From contig CAMAQB010000031.1 of NCBI GenBank assembly GCA_945860285.1, positions 1 to 35,762 on the forward strand: a stretch of 35,762 bases of DNA. The letters are read 5' to 3'. The translations under genes were made by a program, and so were the position numbers. Source of the DNA: Akkermansia muciniphila. GTDB taxonomy: Bacteria; Verrucomicrobiota; Verrucomicrobiia; Verrucomicrobiales; Akkermansiaceae. Position 1 is the first letter of the stretch. Each line of letters starts with the position of its first letter. This document shows, in pieces, positions 18,057 to 26,422 of this stretch. Below the pieces are notes generated by a model, which saw nothing but the letters and a program-made list of their open reading frames with translations, searched no databases and was not told the origin of the DNA.

Positions 18057-18833
18057 CTACTTGCCGCTTCCTGCGTCACCCGCTTCAAGAGAACCCAGTG
18101 CCGCGTCAATGGCGGCGAGGTGGGCGTCGATCCTTTGTTGCAGCGGGGCGGCGCAGCTTGGCGTTTCAAAGGTGAAGGACAGGGGGCAACCGATCTGCGC
18201 CATGAAGATGGCCTCGGGCCAGGATTCCGGGAAGTCGGAGCGGGCCTCGTGATGAATCCAGCCGGGCTCGCGGACATCGTGACCGTCGATCGACGGATTC
18301 GGGTCGATCACCATCCGATGTGAGACCGCCTCAAGCAACATCCGCGCCCTCTTTGGTTCGGCGGCACTCAGGCTGATTTCGTAAAAATAAAAGCCCTCCG
18401 CCTCCCAATCCTCGTGCAGGCTGAGAAACAAATCCGGTCGCGTGTTCTTTTCAATCCATCCGGCGTGACACGACACTTCGGGAGTGACCCGCTGCAGGTA
18501 GTCGCGATTCAAATCCAGGCCTTCGGCATTTACCCGACTGCCGGCGGCGAGACCGGTCGGATTGAGCACAGGGCAAACCAGCCAGTTCACATCGGCCAGT
18601 TGCGCGCGACCGAACAAAGCCGCTATCGCCAGCGGTCCGGCCGGTTCGTCGCCATGAATGCCCGATGACAAATAGACGGTGGGTGAAGAAGCCGAAACAA
18701 ATCGCGACCACGCATCGATCGGCCCCGCGTCGGTGCGATAGATCGTTTCCTTCACAAACGAATGCCGGGCGAACAGGGAGTCCAATTCCCGATAGAGTTC
18801 CGGCAGATCCAATGTTTCACGACAGCTGCTCAT
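18057..18833 (-). CDS. M14-family zinc carboxypeptidase / aspartoacylase-like protein
   Basis: The protein has 258 residues from the ATG at 18833. Metal and substrate residues of the M14 fold are visible in order: SSGIHGDEPAG (His60, Glu63), LNPTGLAAGSR (Arg100), GLDLNRDY (Asn109-Arg110), LSLHEDWE (third zinc ligand His140) and FTFETPS (catalytic Glu223). It resembles the succinylglutamate desuccinylase / MpaA group, so it may trim murein peptides or deacylate amino acids. It has no signal peptide, so it is cytoplasmic. An in-frame ATG at 18881 exists, but 18833 overlaps the upstream stop as TGATG, showing translational coupling with the glutaminyl cyclase gene. It is the last gene of the parB operon. 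Confidence 0.8.
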   Translation of the reverse strand: MSSCRETLDLPELYRELDSLFARHSFVKETIYRTDAGPIDAWSRFVSASSPTVYLSSGIHGDEPAGPLAIAALFGRAQLADVNWLVCPVLNPTGLAAGSRVNAEGLDLNRDYLQRVTPEVSCHAGWIEKNTRPDLFLSLHEDWEAEGFYFYEISLSAAEPKRARMLLEAVSHRMVIDPNPSIDGHDVREPGWIHHEARSDFPESWPEAIFMAQIGCPLSFTFETPSCAAPLQQRIDAHLAAIDAALGSLEAGDAGSGK

Positions 18834-19684
18834 CAATGTTTCGCGGCAACAAGGCGGATTTGATAGATTTTCGGCCAGCATTTTCCGGTGACGAAAATGT
18901 TGCGGGTCACGGGGTCGTAGGCGATGCCGTTAAGCACATTGTCTTCCTCCAGCCGTTTCTCCTTCTTGTCGATCCCCGCCAGGTCGATCATACCGATTAC
19001 CCTGCCATTCGCGGGATCAATGCGGGCGATTTGCTCCTTGAACCAGATGTTGGCGAAAATCTCGCCCTCGATGAACTCCAGCTCGTTGAGCTTGTCGAGC
19101 GGCTGGCCGTTCCATTCGACCTTCAGGAGTTTGCCCGGTTTGAAAGTCACGGGATCGATGAACTGCAGAATGTTGCTGCCATTGCTCATGATCAGAGAAG
19201 TGCCGTCGTTGGTGAGCCCCCAACCCTCGCCGGTGTAGGAAAAATTCTTCTGCCACTGGAAACTTGCGGCGTCATAGACAAAACCCTCCTGGTTTTTCCA
19301 GCTGAGTTGATAGATTTTCCCGCCCAACACCGTGCAGCCCTCGCCGAAGAAATTGGCGACGAGATTTTTTTTCAACACTACGGCACCTGTCGCTGGGTCA
19401 ACCCTGCGCAGTGTGGTTTGGCCGTTTTTCCCGGTGCTTTCAATCCAGTGCCCGTCATGAAGCACCAGTCCCTGGGTATAGGCCTCGGCATCGTGAGGCA
19501 ACTCCGCGACAACTTCATAAGTCAGGTCGGTCGCGGCCTGCCATTCCGGCGGCGGTCGATTGCCGTTCCCGACCGGTGGTTGTGCGGCAGCCGGTTTCTG
19601 TCCGTCGCAGGAAACCGAAACTAGAATCATCGTCAGAACGATAAGACGCAGTGAAAATTTCATTCCGTCACTTCGATTCATCAT
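18833..19684 (-). CDS. Glutaminyl-peptide cyclotransferase (bacterial/plant type), lipoprotein
   Basis: This enzyme cyclises N-terminal glutamine to pyroglutamate. The 283-residue beta-propeller protein shows the family landmarks EAYTQGLVLHDGHWIESTG, FGEGCTVLGGKIYQLSWKNQ, GEGWGLTNDGTSLIMSNGS, LNELEFIEGEIFANIW and VLNGIAYD..NIFVTGK.WP. The N-terminus (MKFSLRLIVLTMILVSVSC from residue 8) is a lipoprotein-type signal with Cys at the end, so it should sit in the periplasm on a membrane. The first ATG (19684) overlaps the parB stop as ATGA and a second start lies at 19663; either is possible. Its place directly after parB is unusual for a periplasmic enzyme. Confidence 0.88.
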   Translation of the reverse strand: MMNRSDGMKFSLRLIVLTMILVSVSCDGQKPAAAQPPVGNGNRPPPEWQAATDLTYEVVAELPHDAEAYTQGLVLHDGHWIESTGKNGQTTLRRVDPATGAVVLKKNLVANFFGEGCTVLGGKIYQLSWKNQEGFVYDAASFQWQKNFSYTGEGWGLTNDGTSLIMSNGSNILQFIDPVTFKPGKLLKVEWNGQPLDKLNELEFIEGEIFANIWFKEQIARIDPANGRVIGMIDLAGIDKKEKRLEEDNVLNGIAYDPVTRNIFVTGKCWPKIYQIRLVAAKH

Positions 19685-20580
19685 TCATCCACTCCCAGCA
19701 ACTCGAGGATGCGCTGCAGATCGTCGTTGCCGTAGTATTCGATCTCGATGCGGCCTTTTTTCGGCGCATGGGAGATGCTGACCTGGGTGGCGAAAAGCCC
19801 GCGCAGACGGTTTTCCAAATCCTGGATGTGGGTTTGCACATCTCTCGTGGCGGATGTGCCGGATTTTTTGCCCGTTTCGGCGGGTGGATTGAGGATGCCC
19901 TGCACCAGTTTTTCGGTGGCTCTCACCGTGAGTGATTTGCGCAATACCTGATCGGACGCCAGCAATTGCGTCGGCAGGTCCTTGATGGCCAGCAAGGCCT
20001 TGGCGTGCCCCACACTGACCCGTCCCTGGGCGACCTGCAGTTGCACATCGGCGTGCAAGTCCAGCAGTCGCATCGCATTGGCGACACTGGCGCGGGATTT
20101 GCCGACGCGCGAGGCGATTTCCTCCTGCTTCAACGCGTATTCACGGGCAAGCCGGACATAACCAGCGGCTTCATCCATCGGATTCAAATCCTGACGCTGC
20201 AGGTTTTCGATCAGCGCCATTTCCAAAACATCGCGATCCGATGCCTCGCGTTCGATCACCGGCACGGTATCGAGCCCGAGTTTTTGCGAGGCGCGCCAGC
20301 GGCGTTCGCCAGCGATGAGTTCCAATTTGTCGCCGACGCGGCGCACGATCAGCGGCTGGATGATGCCGTGTTGACGGATCGACTCCATCAGCTCCTCGAG
20401 CGGTGCTTCGAAAAAATGCTTGCGCGGCTGCAGCGGGCTGGGAATGACAGATGCAATCGGTGCATCGCGCACCAGCTTTCTCTCATCAGGGGAAATCGTA
20501 GCCTCCAGAATGGAATGAGCGCCCTGCTGTTTTTTGATCAGTGCTCCGAGTCCTTTGCCTAATGCAGGTTTATTCGCCAT
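19681..20580 (-). CDS. parB: ParB/RepB/Spo0J chromosome-partitioning protein
   Basis: ParB binds parS sites, loads as a CTP-dependent clamp and directs segregation with ParA. The 299-residue protein has the N-terminal ParA-contact motif LGKGLGALI (7-15), the CTP-binding box IAGERRWRA (89-97), ENLQRQDLNPMDEA (about 125-138) and a helix-turn-helix at about 151-175 (KQEEIASRVGKSRASVANAM). A C-terminal dimerisation tail follows. Length and motifs are those of a chromosomal ParB. No parA is in the window, and I saw no parS-like TGTTTCACGTGAAACA sequence. The gene heads an operon with the glutaminyl cyclase and M14 genes, joined by ATGA and TGATG overlaps. Confidence 0.95.
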   Translation of the reverse strand: MANKPALGKGLGALIKKQQGAHSILEATISPDERKLVRDAPIASVIPSPLQPRKHFFEAPLEELMESIRQHGIIQPLIVRRVGDKLELIAGERRWRASQKLGLDTVPVIEREASDRDVLEMALIENLQRQDLNPMDEAAGYVRLAREYALKQEEIASRVGKSRASVANAMRLLDLHADVQLQVAQGRVSVGHAKALLAIKDLPTQLLASDQVLRKSLTVRATEKLVQGILNPPAETGKKSGTSATRDVQTHIQDLENRLRGLFATQVSISHAPKKGRIEIEYYGNDDLQRILELLGVDE

Positions 20581-20589
20581 GGGGGGTCA

Positions 20590-20618
20590 TGTATAGGGAA
20601 TCGCTGATGAAAAATCAA
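20590..20618 (-). promoter_or_regulatory. Promoter of the parB operon (near-leaderless)
   Basis: On the minus strand TTGATT (20613-20618), a 17-nt spacer and TATACA (20590-20595) lie 9 nt before the ATG at 20580. The bases just before the ATG are CCCCCC, so no ribosome site exists. Confidence 0.45.
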
Positions 20619-20711
20619 AGGAGAATTCCACTGCAACAAGCGTTTCACCTGCAAGCCCTTGATTTTGCTTGGAAATTGGCTGAAAAAAAAGTTTATCGCG
20701 GCTGCGTGATG

Positions 20712-21821
20712 TCAGGGTCGCGCGAACAGCAGACAGGTCGGCGCGGGAACCGCGAGTTTCTGTTCGGTCGCTGTCAACGCGCCCGATTGCGGGTCGATGG
20801 CAAGAACCTGCAGGTTGTCGGAATCCTGCCCGGCGACGATCAAAAACGTACCGCCGGGAGTGATCGCGAAATGCCGCGGTGTTTTGATTTCCGCGGTCGT
20901 CTGGCCGATTTCCGTTAGAGCGCCGGTTTCCTGGTTGATGCGGAAAGCGGCGATCGAGTTATGTCCGCGATTCGAGGCGTAGAGAAATTTTCCGTTAGCA
21001 TGCACTTCGATTTCCGCCGTGGTGCTCGGTTGATTGTATCCCGCAGGAAGAGTTGTTAGGGAAGCGTGCGCTGTCAGGGTGTTTTTTTCCCGGGAGAAAT
21101 GGGTGACGGTATTGGCGAGTTCGTTGACCACATAAACCCATGGTTTGACCGGGTGGAAAGCCAGATGGCGCGGGCCGTCGCCGGGAGTCGATTTCGTGAA
21201 CGCGGGTTCGGCGGCTTTGAACTGCGCCGTGGCGGCATCGAAGGTATATGCCAGGGTTTGATCGAGGCCGAGATCGGGAACGAAAAGAAGGTCGCCGGAA
21301 AAATAAACTCCGTGCGCGTGCGGCGCCGTCTGACGCTGCGGGTGGATGCTTTTCCCCTCGTTTTTGACCACACAAGCGGCCTCGCCCGGGATGCCTTTGG
21401 GGTCGAGCGAAAACGAAACAATGCTGCCGTCGCTGTAATTCGCCACGGCGATCATCCGCTGCGAGGGGTCGACGGCGAGATGGCAGGGACTGGTGCCGCG
21501 GCAGGGAACATCGGCTAGGAAAGTGAGCGATTGATTTTCACCGATGCCGAAGGCGGCCAGCGACTCCGTTCCGTCGGCCCGCGAGCCGACCGCGTAAAGG
21601 ATTTTTTTTGCAGGATGCAGGCAAAGGAATCCGGGATTGCGATACTCGGCGGCGACGCGCAGATTGCTCAGGGACCCGCTGCGGTCATCGAAGTCCGCCA
21701 CATAAATCCCCTTGCTGCCCCGGTCTGATCGGGTGCCAATAAAGAAGGAGTGCACGGCGGCACCGGCGCATTGGGCCGAAATCAGGATGAGTGCGATGGT
21801 TTTCATGATGGGTGAGGCCAT
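20712..21821 (-). CDS. YbhE-type beta-propeller lactonase (6-phosphogluconolactonase-like), exported
   Basis: The protein has about 369 residues. MASPIMKTIALILISAQCAG then AAVHSFF is a signal peptide. The rest is a seven-bladed propeller of the lactonase family: FFIGTRSDRGSKGIYVADFD, PGFLCLHPAKKILYAVG, SPCHLAVDPSQRMIAVANYS, QTAPHAHGVYFSGDLLFVPD, DGPRHLAFHPVKPWVYVVNE, FLYASNRGHNSIAAFRIN and TPRHFAITPGGTFLIVAGQD. The family hydrolyses 6-phosphogluconolactone in the cytoplasm, but exported members exist in Verrucomicrobia and their substrates are unknown. The frame extends to 23156 only as antisense of homoserine dehydrogenase. I chose 21821 over 21806 because a promoter ends 5 nt before it. Confidence 0.85.
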   Translation of the reverse strand: MASPIMKTIALILISAQCAGAAVHSFFIGTRSDRGSKGIYVADFDDRSGSLSNLRVAAEYRNPGFLCLHPAKKILYAVGSRADGTESLAAFGIGENQSLTFLADVPCRGTSPCHLAVDPSQRMIAVANYSDGSIVSFSLDPKGIPGEAACVVKNEGKSIHPQRQTAPHAHGVYFSGDLLFVPDLGLDQTLAYTFDAATAQFKAAEPAFTKSTPGDGPRHLAFHPVKPWVYVVNELANTVTHFSREKNTLTAHASLTTLPAGYNQPSTTAEIEVHANGKFLYASNRGHNSIAAFRINQETGALTEIGQTTAEIKTPRHFAITPGGTFLIVAGQDSDNLQVLAIDPQSGALTATEQKLAVPAPTCLLFARP

Positions 21822-21826
21822 TTCAA

Positions 21827-21854
21827 ACGTTAAGCCGACCCCGGTCCAGCGCAA
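21827..21854 (-). promoter_or_regulatory. Promoter of the lactonase gene (leaderless type)
   Basis: On the minus strand TTGCGC (21849-21854), a 16-nt spacer and TAACGT (21827-21832) lie 5 nt before the ATG at 21821. Confidence 0.42.
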
Positions 21855-21882
21855 ACATTTGCCAATCCTCGATTTCTCTTGC

Positions 21883-21911
21883 TTGCCCTGCGGAGATGCG
21901 CCGAATAGACT
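21883..21911 (+). promoter_or_regulatory. Promoter of homoserine dehydrogenase (leaderless type)
   Basis: TTGCCC (21883-21888), a 17-nt spacer and TAGACT (21906-21911) lie exactly 6 nt before the ATG at 21918. It is back-to-back with the lactonase promoter. Confidence 0.45.
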
Positions 21912-21917
21912 CGCGGC

Positions 21918-23231
21918 ATGACTTCCTCTGTTTTTGGCATCGGGCTCGCAGGCTGCGGCACAGTGGGCACGGGTGTAATCCGCGCGCTCAAGCGCAATGG
22001 CGAACTGATCCGCGAACGAACAGGCGGCACGATGACACTGGAGGTGATGCGCGTGCTGGTGCGCGATTCGCAAAAAACCCGCGACGATATGGTGGACATT
22101 GGACTGCTCACCACCGACTGGCAATCGCTGGTCGATGATTCCGCGGTGAAGATCGTCATCGAACTCATCGGCGGCACCGATCTGGCATTCGACATTGTCG
22201 CGCGCTCCCTGACACTGGGCAAGCCGGTGATCACAGGCAACAAAGCGCTGCTCGCCGAGCGCGGGCCCGAGCTTTTCGCGCTGTCGAAACTTCACAACAC
22301 CCCTATCCATTTCGAAGCGGCGGTGGCGGGCGGAATTCCCATCATCAAAACCGTGCAGGAGGCCTTCGTCGGCAATCGCATGCTCGCGCTGTGCGGCATC
22401 ATCAACGGCACCAGCAATTACATTCTGCAACGGATGTCGGAGGCCGGCTTGGAATTCAGCACGGCCCTCGCCGAGGCCCAGGCGCTCGGTTATGCCGAGG
22501 CCGACCCCAGCCTCGATGTGAACGGCTGGGATGCCGCCCACAAGGCGATCCTGCTTGCCACCCTGGCCTATGGATTTCCGATCTCCCCGTCGCAGATGAA
22601 CGTGGTCGGCATCGAACAGGTCAAACCACTCGACATCGATTTCGCCAAACAACTGGGTTATGTGGTCAAACTTCTCGCCGTGATCCGCGAGCACGACAAC
22701 GGCGCGATCGAACTGCGGCTTCAACCATCTTTCGTTAGCAAAAGCCACATCCTGGCATCGGTCAACGGCGTCTTCAATGCGGTCGCAGTTCATGGCGACG
22801 GCGTCGGCGAAGCGCTGTTCTATGGTCGCGGCGCCGGACAGGACCCCACGGCCTCCGCGGTGATCGCGGACCTGGTCGAAGCGGCACGTACACTCGCCAA
22901 AGGACAGACCCACCGCGGCTTTCTTCCATGGAGGGAAAACGGCAGGATCATGCCGATCGAGGAAACCAGCACGGCCTACTATGTGCGCTTCGATGTCACC
23001 GACCGCCCCGGCGTGATCGCCGAAATCGCACGTGTGCTGGCCGAACACCGCATCGGCATTTCCGGAACACATTCGCCGGTCAATCCGGAGAACCCCGATG
23101 CCGCATTTGTGGACATGGTCTTCCTGCTGCACAGTTGTCCCTATGGCCTGCTGCAAAAAGCGCTCAAGGAAATCGCGGCGCTCGCCTGCGTGAACTCCTA
23201 TCCCGTGGTCTTCCGCATCGAGCAGTTGTGA
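21918..23231 (+). CDS. hom: Homoserine dehydrogenase with ACT domain
   Basis: The enzyme reduces aspartate semialdehyde to homoserine on the way to threonine and methionine. The 437-residue protein has the NAD(P) motif GLAGCGTVGTGV (9-20), VITGNKALLAERG, the signature region HFEAAVAGGIPIIKTVQEAF and GIINGTSNYILQRM (NGTSNYI at 163-169). It also has ALGYAEADPSLDVNGWDAAHK with the catalytic Asp/Lys. The C-terminal ACT domain (about 354-437, YVRFDVTDRPGVIAEIARVL) is the usual threonine-sensing regulatory module. Length is normal. No thrB, thrC or lysC lies beside it. It is convergent with pdxJ, with 108 bp between them and no clear terminator. Confidence 0.95.
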   Translation: MTSSVFGIGLAGCGTVGTGVIRALKRNGELIRERTGGTMTLEVMRVLVRDSQKTRDDMVDIGLLTTDWQSLVDDSAVKIVIELIGGTDLAFDIVARSLTLGKPVITGNKALLAERGPELFALSKLHNTPIHFEAAVAGGIPIIKTVQEAFVGNRMLALCGIINGTSNYILQRMSEAGLEFSTALAEAQALGYAEADPSLDVNGWDAAHKAILLATLAYGFPISPSQMNVVGIEQVKPLDIDFAKQLGYVVKLLAVIREHDNGAIELRLQPSFVSKSHILASVNGVFNAVAVHGDGVGEALFYGRGAGQDPTASAVIADLVEAARTLAKGQTHRGFLPWRENGRIMPIEETSTAYYVRFDVTDRPGVIAEIARVLAEHRIGISGTHSPVNPENPDAAFVDMVFLLHSCPYGLLQKALKEIAALACVNSYPVVFRIEQL

Positions 23232-23339
23232 CTTTGTCTCCCGACTTCAGAGCTTCGTTGACTTGTTGTGCATTGATGAGATTTTGCATTCGGTCCGTTG
23301 ATTCCAAAAACTGTTTCCGCAACAACAACCTGACAGAGG

Positions 23340-24092
23340 TCATTGTGTCGAAGAATACGAGGACATCAATAGCTTCATTTCTCGCACCGCCTGCTCCATG
23401 CCGACCCGCATGGCGCGCGCGACGATGCTGTGGCCGATGTTGTATTCGCAGAGGAATGGCACCTTTTCTAAAAGGCGGACGTTTTGATAATTGATGCCGT
23501 GACCGGCATTGACCTGCAATCCCGCTTCATGGCCGACGCGGGCGGCCGCACAAAGCCGGTCGATCTCCCGTTCCACGTCCTGCGGCCCGGCATTGCCAAA
23601 GCAGCCGGTGTGCAACTCCACCATCTCGGCTCCCAGCTCCGCCGCCGCAAGCACCTGGGCGGGATCGGGGTCGATGAACAAACTCACCTTGATTGCGGAT
23701 TTTTGCATTGTGCGTATGCAATCGCCGATCTCGCGGCGGCCCGCAACGACATCGAGTCCACCCTCGGTTGTGACTTCCTCGCGTTTTTCGGGAACCAGGC
23801 AGACAAAGGCCGGTTGCAGACGCAGGGCGATGGCGATCATTTCAGCGGTCACACCCATTTCAAAATTCAAGGGCACGCAAATCGACTCCTTGATCAAAAA
23901 CGCATCGGACTCCTGCATGTGCCGTCGGTCGCCGCGCACATGAATGGTGATGGAATCCGCCCCGCCGGCAATCGCATCCCGGCAAGCCAGAAGCGGGCTT
24001 GGCTCGGCATTCGGCGAATCGGGCAACAAGGCATAACGCGCCTGCCGCAGCGTAGCCACGTGATCAACATTCATTCCCAACAATAATGACAC
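23340..24092 (-). CDS. pdxJ: Pyridoxine 5'-phosphate synthase (PdxJ)
   Basis: PdxJ condenses 1-deoxyxylulose-5-phosphate with 3-amino-1-hydroxyacetone phosphate, the ring-closing step of DXP-dependent vitamin B6 synthesis. The 250-residue protein starts (GTG at 24092) MSLLLGMNVDHVATLRQAR, matching the family's LLLGVNIDH.ATLR start. The ATG at 24074 would delete the conserved LLLG strand. Further landmarks are GADSITIHVRGDRRHM, PLNFEMGVT, CLVPEKREEVTTEGGLDV, VSLFIDPDP, ELHTGCFGNA, VNAGHGINYQNV and EYNIGHSIVARAM. It is a TIM barrel of normal length and a single gene. A longer open frame to 24596 is antisense to rseP. Confidence 0.95.
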   Translation of the reverse strand: MSLLLGMNVDHVATLRQARYALLPDSPNAEPSPLLACRDAIAGGADSITIHVRGDRRHMQESDAFLIKESICVPLNFEMGVTAEMIAIALRLQPAFVCLVPEKREEVTTEGGLDVVAGRREIGDCIRTMQKSAIKVSLFIDPDPAQVLAAAELGAEMVELHTGCFGNAGPQDVEREIDRLCAAARVGHEAGLQVNAGHGINYQNVRLLEKVPFLCEYNIGHSIVARAMRVGMEQAVREMKLLMSSYSSTQ

Positions 24093-24098
24093 GCCCGA

Positions 24099-24126
24099 CC
24101 CATAACCCCGCCACGGGATTCTGCAA
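24099..24126 (-). promoter_or_regulatory. Promoter of pdxJ (leaderless type)
   Basis: On the minus strand TTGCAG (24121-24126), a 16-nt spacer and TATGGG (24099-24104, weak) lie exactly 6 nt before the GTG at 24092. This supports the GTG start. Confidence 0.35.
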
Positions 24127-24192
24127 ACATTTTTTGCCCGATGTTCCGCCTTGCGCAATCGTTGATACCCGGTATCTTTTCTCCGTAGCAGC

Positions 24193-25590
24193 ATGGAAAC
24201 CGCCACCAACATCCTCCTGATCATCGCCGTCATTATCAGCTTCAACGTGATGATCTTCGTGCACGAACTCGGCCACTTTATCGCCGCACGCTGGCGTGGA
24301 TTGAAAATCGACAAATTCCAGGTGTGGTTTGGCAAACCGATCTGGTCGAAAACGATCAATGGCGTGCAATACGGCCTCGGCTGGATTCCCGCAGGCGGCT
24401 TCGTCGCCCTGCCGCAGCTCGCGCCGATGGATGCAATCGAAGGGGAAAGCAGTTCCACTGAGCCATTGCCGCCGATCTCGCCAATTGACAAAATCATCGT
24501 CGCGATCGCCGGCCCGATTTTTTCCCTGCTGCTGGCGCTGACGATCGGTCTCGTCGTCTGGAATGTAGGCAAACCCCAGGACACCATCCACGCCACCCAG
24601 ATCGGTTACATCAAGAAAGACAGCCCGGCGGAAAAAGCCGGCCTGCAACTTGGCGATACGGTCCTCGCGATCAACGGCAAAGCCGTTCGCGGCTTCGTTG
24701 GCGGTCTCGACTGCATCACTGAAAACATCGTTCTGAGCGAGGGTCAGGAGATTCTCTTCACCGTGCAGCGTCCGGGTGAAAGTCAAACGCGCACGATTGT
24801 GTCCAGCTTCGAAACGATGCCCACCGCGTGGTATCAACGACGCGCGCTTCGCCAGGTGGGCATCTCCTATACCAATCCTGCCACGGTCGATGCCATGCTC
24901 CCCCACAGCCCGGCGGAGAAAGCAGGATTGAAAAAAAGCGACCAGATCGTCGCGGTGGACGGCACGCAAATCTGGAGCACACCACAATTTTCCCAGTTGA
25001 TAGAAGCCGGAAACTACAAGGAAATCACCGCGAGTGTGAAACGAGGTGAAGAAACGCTCGAAATCAAAATCACTCCCGCCAAACCACTGACCCCGGCCGC
25101 TGCGAAGCCGATGCTTGGCATCGCCTGGAATACCGATGGCATTGTTGATTCGCATCTCGTCTATCCGAATCCGATCCGTCAATGCAAGGACAGTGTGAAA
25201 ATGATGGTCGCAACCTTGAGCGCGCTTATTTCACCCAACTCCGGCATCGGCGTGGACCAACTGAGCAGCCCGATCGGCATCGCCAAGGCGAAATTCGACA
25301 TCCTGAAAACGGAAAACGGCTGGCGGCGCTTGCTGGCATTTTTGGTGATTATCAACGTCAACCTCGGCATCTTCAACATGCTGCCGTTTCCCGTGCTCGA
25401 TGGCGGCCACACGATGCTGGCGGTGATGGAAATGGTCGCCCGCAAACCGGTCAAGGCGCGCATTCTGGAATATGTGCAGTCCGCCTGCGCCCTTGTTCTG
25501 ATCAGCCTGTTCCTCTACATTAGTTCCAAGGACATCGGAGGATTTTTCGGGCCTAATGAAAAAGAAGAGAAAACCACTTTCGCACCCTGA
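24193..25590 (+). CDS. rseP: RIP zinc metalloprotease RseP (site-2 protease)
   Basis: RseP cuts transmembrane segments inside the membrane, typically of anti-sigma factors and remnant signal peptides. The 465-residue protein has VHELGHF in TM1 (His24, Glu25, His28), IPAGGFVALPQ, and two PDZ domains (about 135-215 and 225-300, each entered by SPAEKAGL). NMLPFPVLDGGH at 395-406 supplies the third zinc ligand. The C-terminal TM ends near 455. Here it is followed by the broken C39-like gene, with 35 bp overlap if that gene uses its first ATG. A weak promoter TTGCGC-16 nt-TATCTT ends 14 nt before the ATG. No sigma or anti-sigma gene is nearby. Confidence 0.95.
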   Translation: METATNILLIIAVIISFNVMIFVHELGHFIAARWRGLKIDKFQVWFGKPIWSKTINGVQYGLGWIPAGGFVALPQLAPMDAIEGESSSTEPLPPISPIDKIIVAIAGPIFSLLLALTIGLVVWNVGKPQDTIHATQIGYIKKDSPAEKAGLQLGDTVLAINGKAVRGFVGGLDCITENIVLSEGQEILFTVQRPGESQTRTIVSSFETMPTAWYQRRALRQVGISYTNPATVDAMLPHSPAEKAGLKKSDQIVAVDGTQIWSTPQFSQLIEAGNYKEITASVKRGEETLEIKITPAKPLTPAAAKPMLGIAWNTDGIVDSHLVYPNPIRQCKDSVKMMVATLSALISPNSGIGVDQLSSPIGIAKAKFDILKTENGWRRLLAFLVIINVNLGIFNMLPFPVLDGGHTMLAVMEMVARKPVKARILEYVQSACALVLISLFLYISSKDIGGFFGPNEKEEKTTFAP

Positions 25591-26392
25591 GCGCGATGCC
25601 GTGCTTTGCCTGGATCGCGGCCTGACCTTCTCGAATGCTGTCAAACGTCGGCTGCGGAGTTTTGCGATGCTGACGGCTGGCGTTTTTTTGCTGGCCCATT
25701 GCACATCCCCGACCGGTCCGGCGGCAGCGCCCCATCTCGATGCCCACGCGGCGAATCAACTGGTCATCGCCGGCAATGCCTGCGGTCCCACGGCCTTGCT
25801 GAATTCATTCCGCTTCGGTTCGCCGGCCTGCCAGCAGGTCGCAGACGCGATTCCCGGCGAAACCGATCGCGCGAAACTGCGCCATGTCATCATCGACAAC
25901 GGTGGCTCCTGGTCGCGCCACATCCCTCAACGACATCGATGGTCCCGCCGCGGCATCAACGCCGCGGATCTGACCGACATCGCCAACGAACTCGGTGCCG
26001 CAAAATCCCTGCCGCAGGTCCGCTTGTTCATTCCACAAAATTCCTCGCGCCCGCAATCGCTGCTTCGCGCGACCTACAACCAGTTGGCAGGCTCGCTGCG
26101 ACAGGGATTTCCGCCTGTCGCGGGCTTGCGACGCTACGACGGCACCTAACTTGTCAATTCGCACTTCGTGACCATCCTGCAGGTGCCTGATGCCTTGGAC
26201 AAACACGCGCAGGAATTCGGTTTGCTCTACATCGACCCCGTGGGCGGGAAAAAATCGCACGGAATCATCCGCTTGACGCCAATCCAGCAAAAACTTCTTC
26301 TCGTTGCCGATCTTCCCGATAGCCCACTGGGCAAAAACCGCGCGGGCACAAGTTCCTATGTCATAATGGATTCGTTGATTGCACTGCCTTGA
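25556..26392 (+). pseudogene. C39-like cysteine protease lipoprotein, interrupted by one in-frame stop
   Basis: The frame runs 197 codons from the ATG at 25556 to a TAA at 26147-26149 and then continues in the same frame, without a shift, to a stop at 26390-26392. The first part has a hydrophobic segment with LLAHC (possible lipobox, Cys49) and NACGPTALLNSFRFG (Cys76, typical of C39-like peptidases). The part after the stop carries VNSHFVTILQV (His203) and LLYIDPVGG (Asp227), the other two members of the papain-like triad. The stop therefore cuts the catalytic centre in two. It could be a pseudogene, a sequencing error or read-through. GTG at 26168 could restart translation but would miss the histidine. 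A lipoprotein start at 25667 is an alternative. Confidence 0.65.
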
Positions 26393-26422
26393 AGTCTCTA
26401 TCGAAGTGCGCGATCACGGCCC

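Noticed and set aside
20712-23156. 814-aa minus-strand frame as one fused protein
   Set aside because: Only the part after 21821 is lactonase; the upstream half is the antisense of homoserine dehydrogenase.
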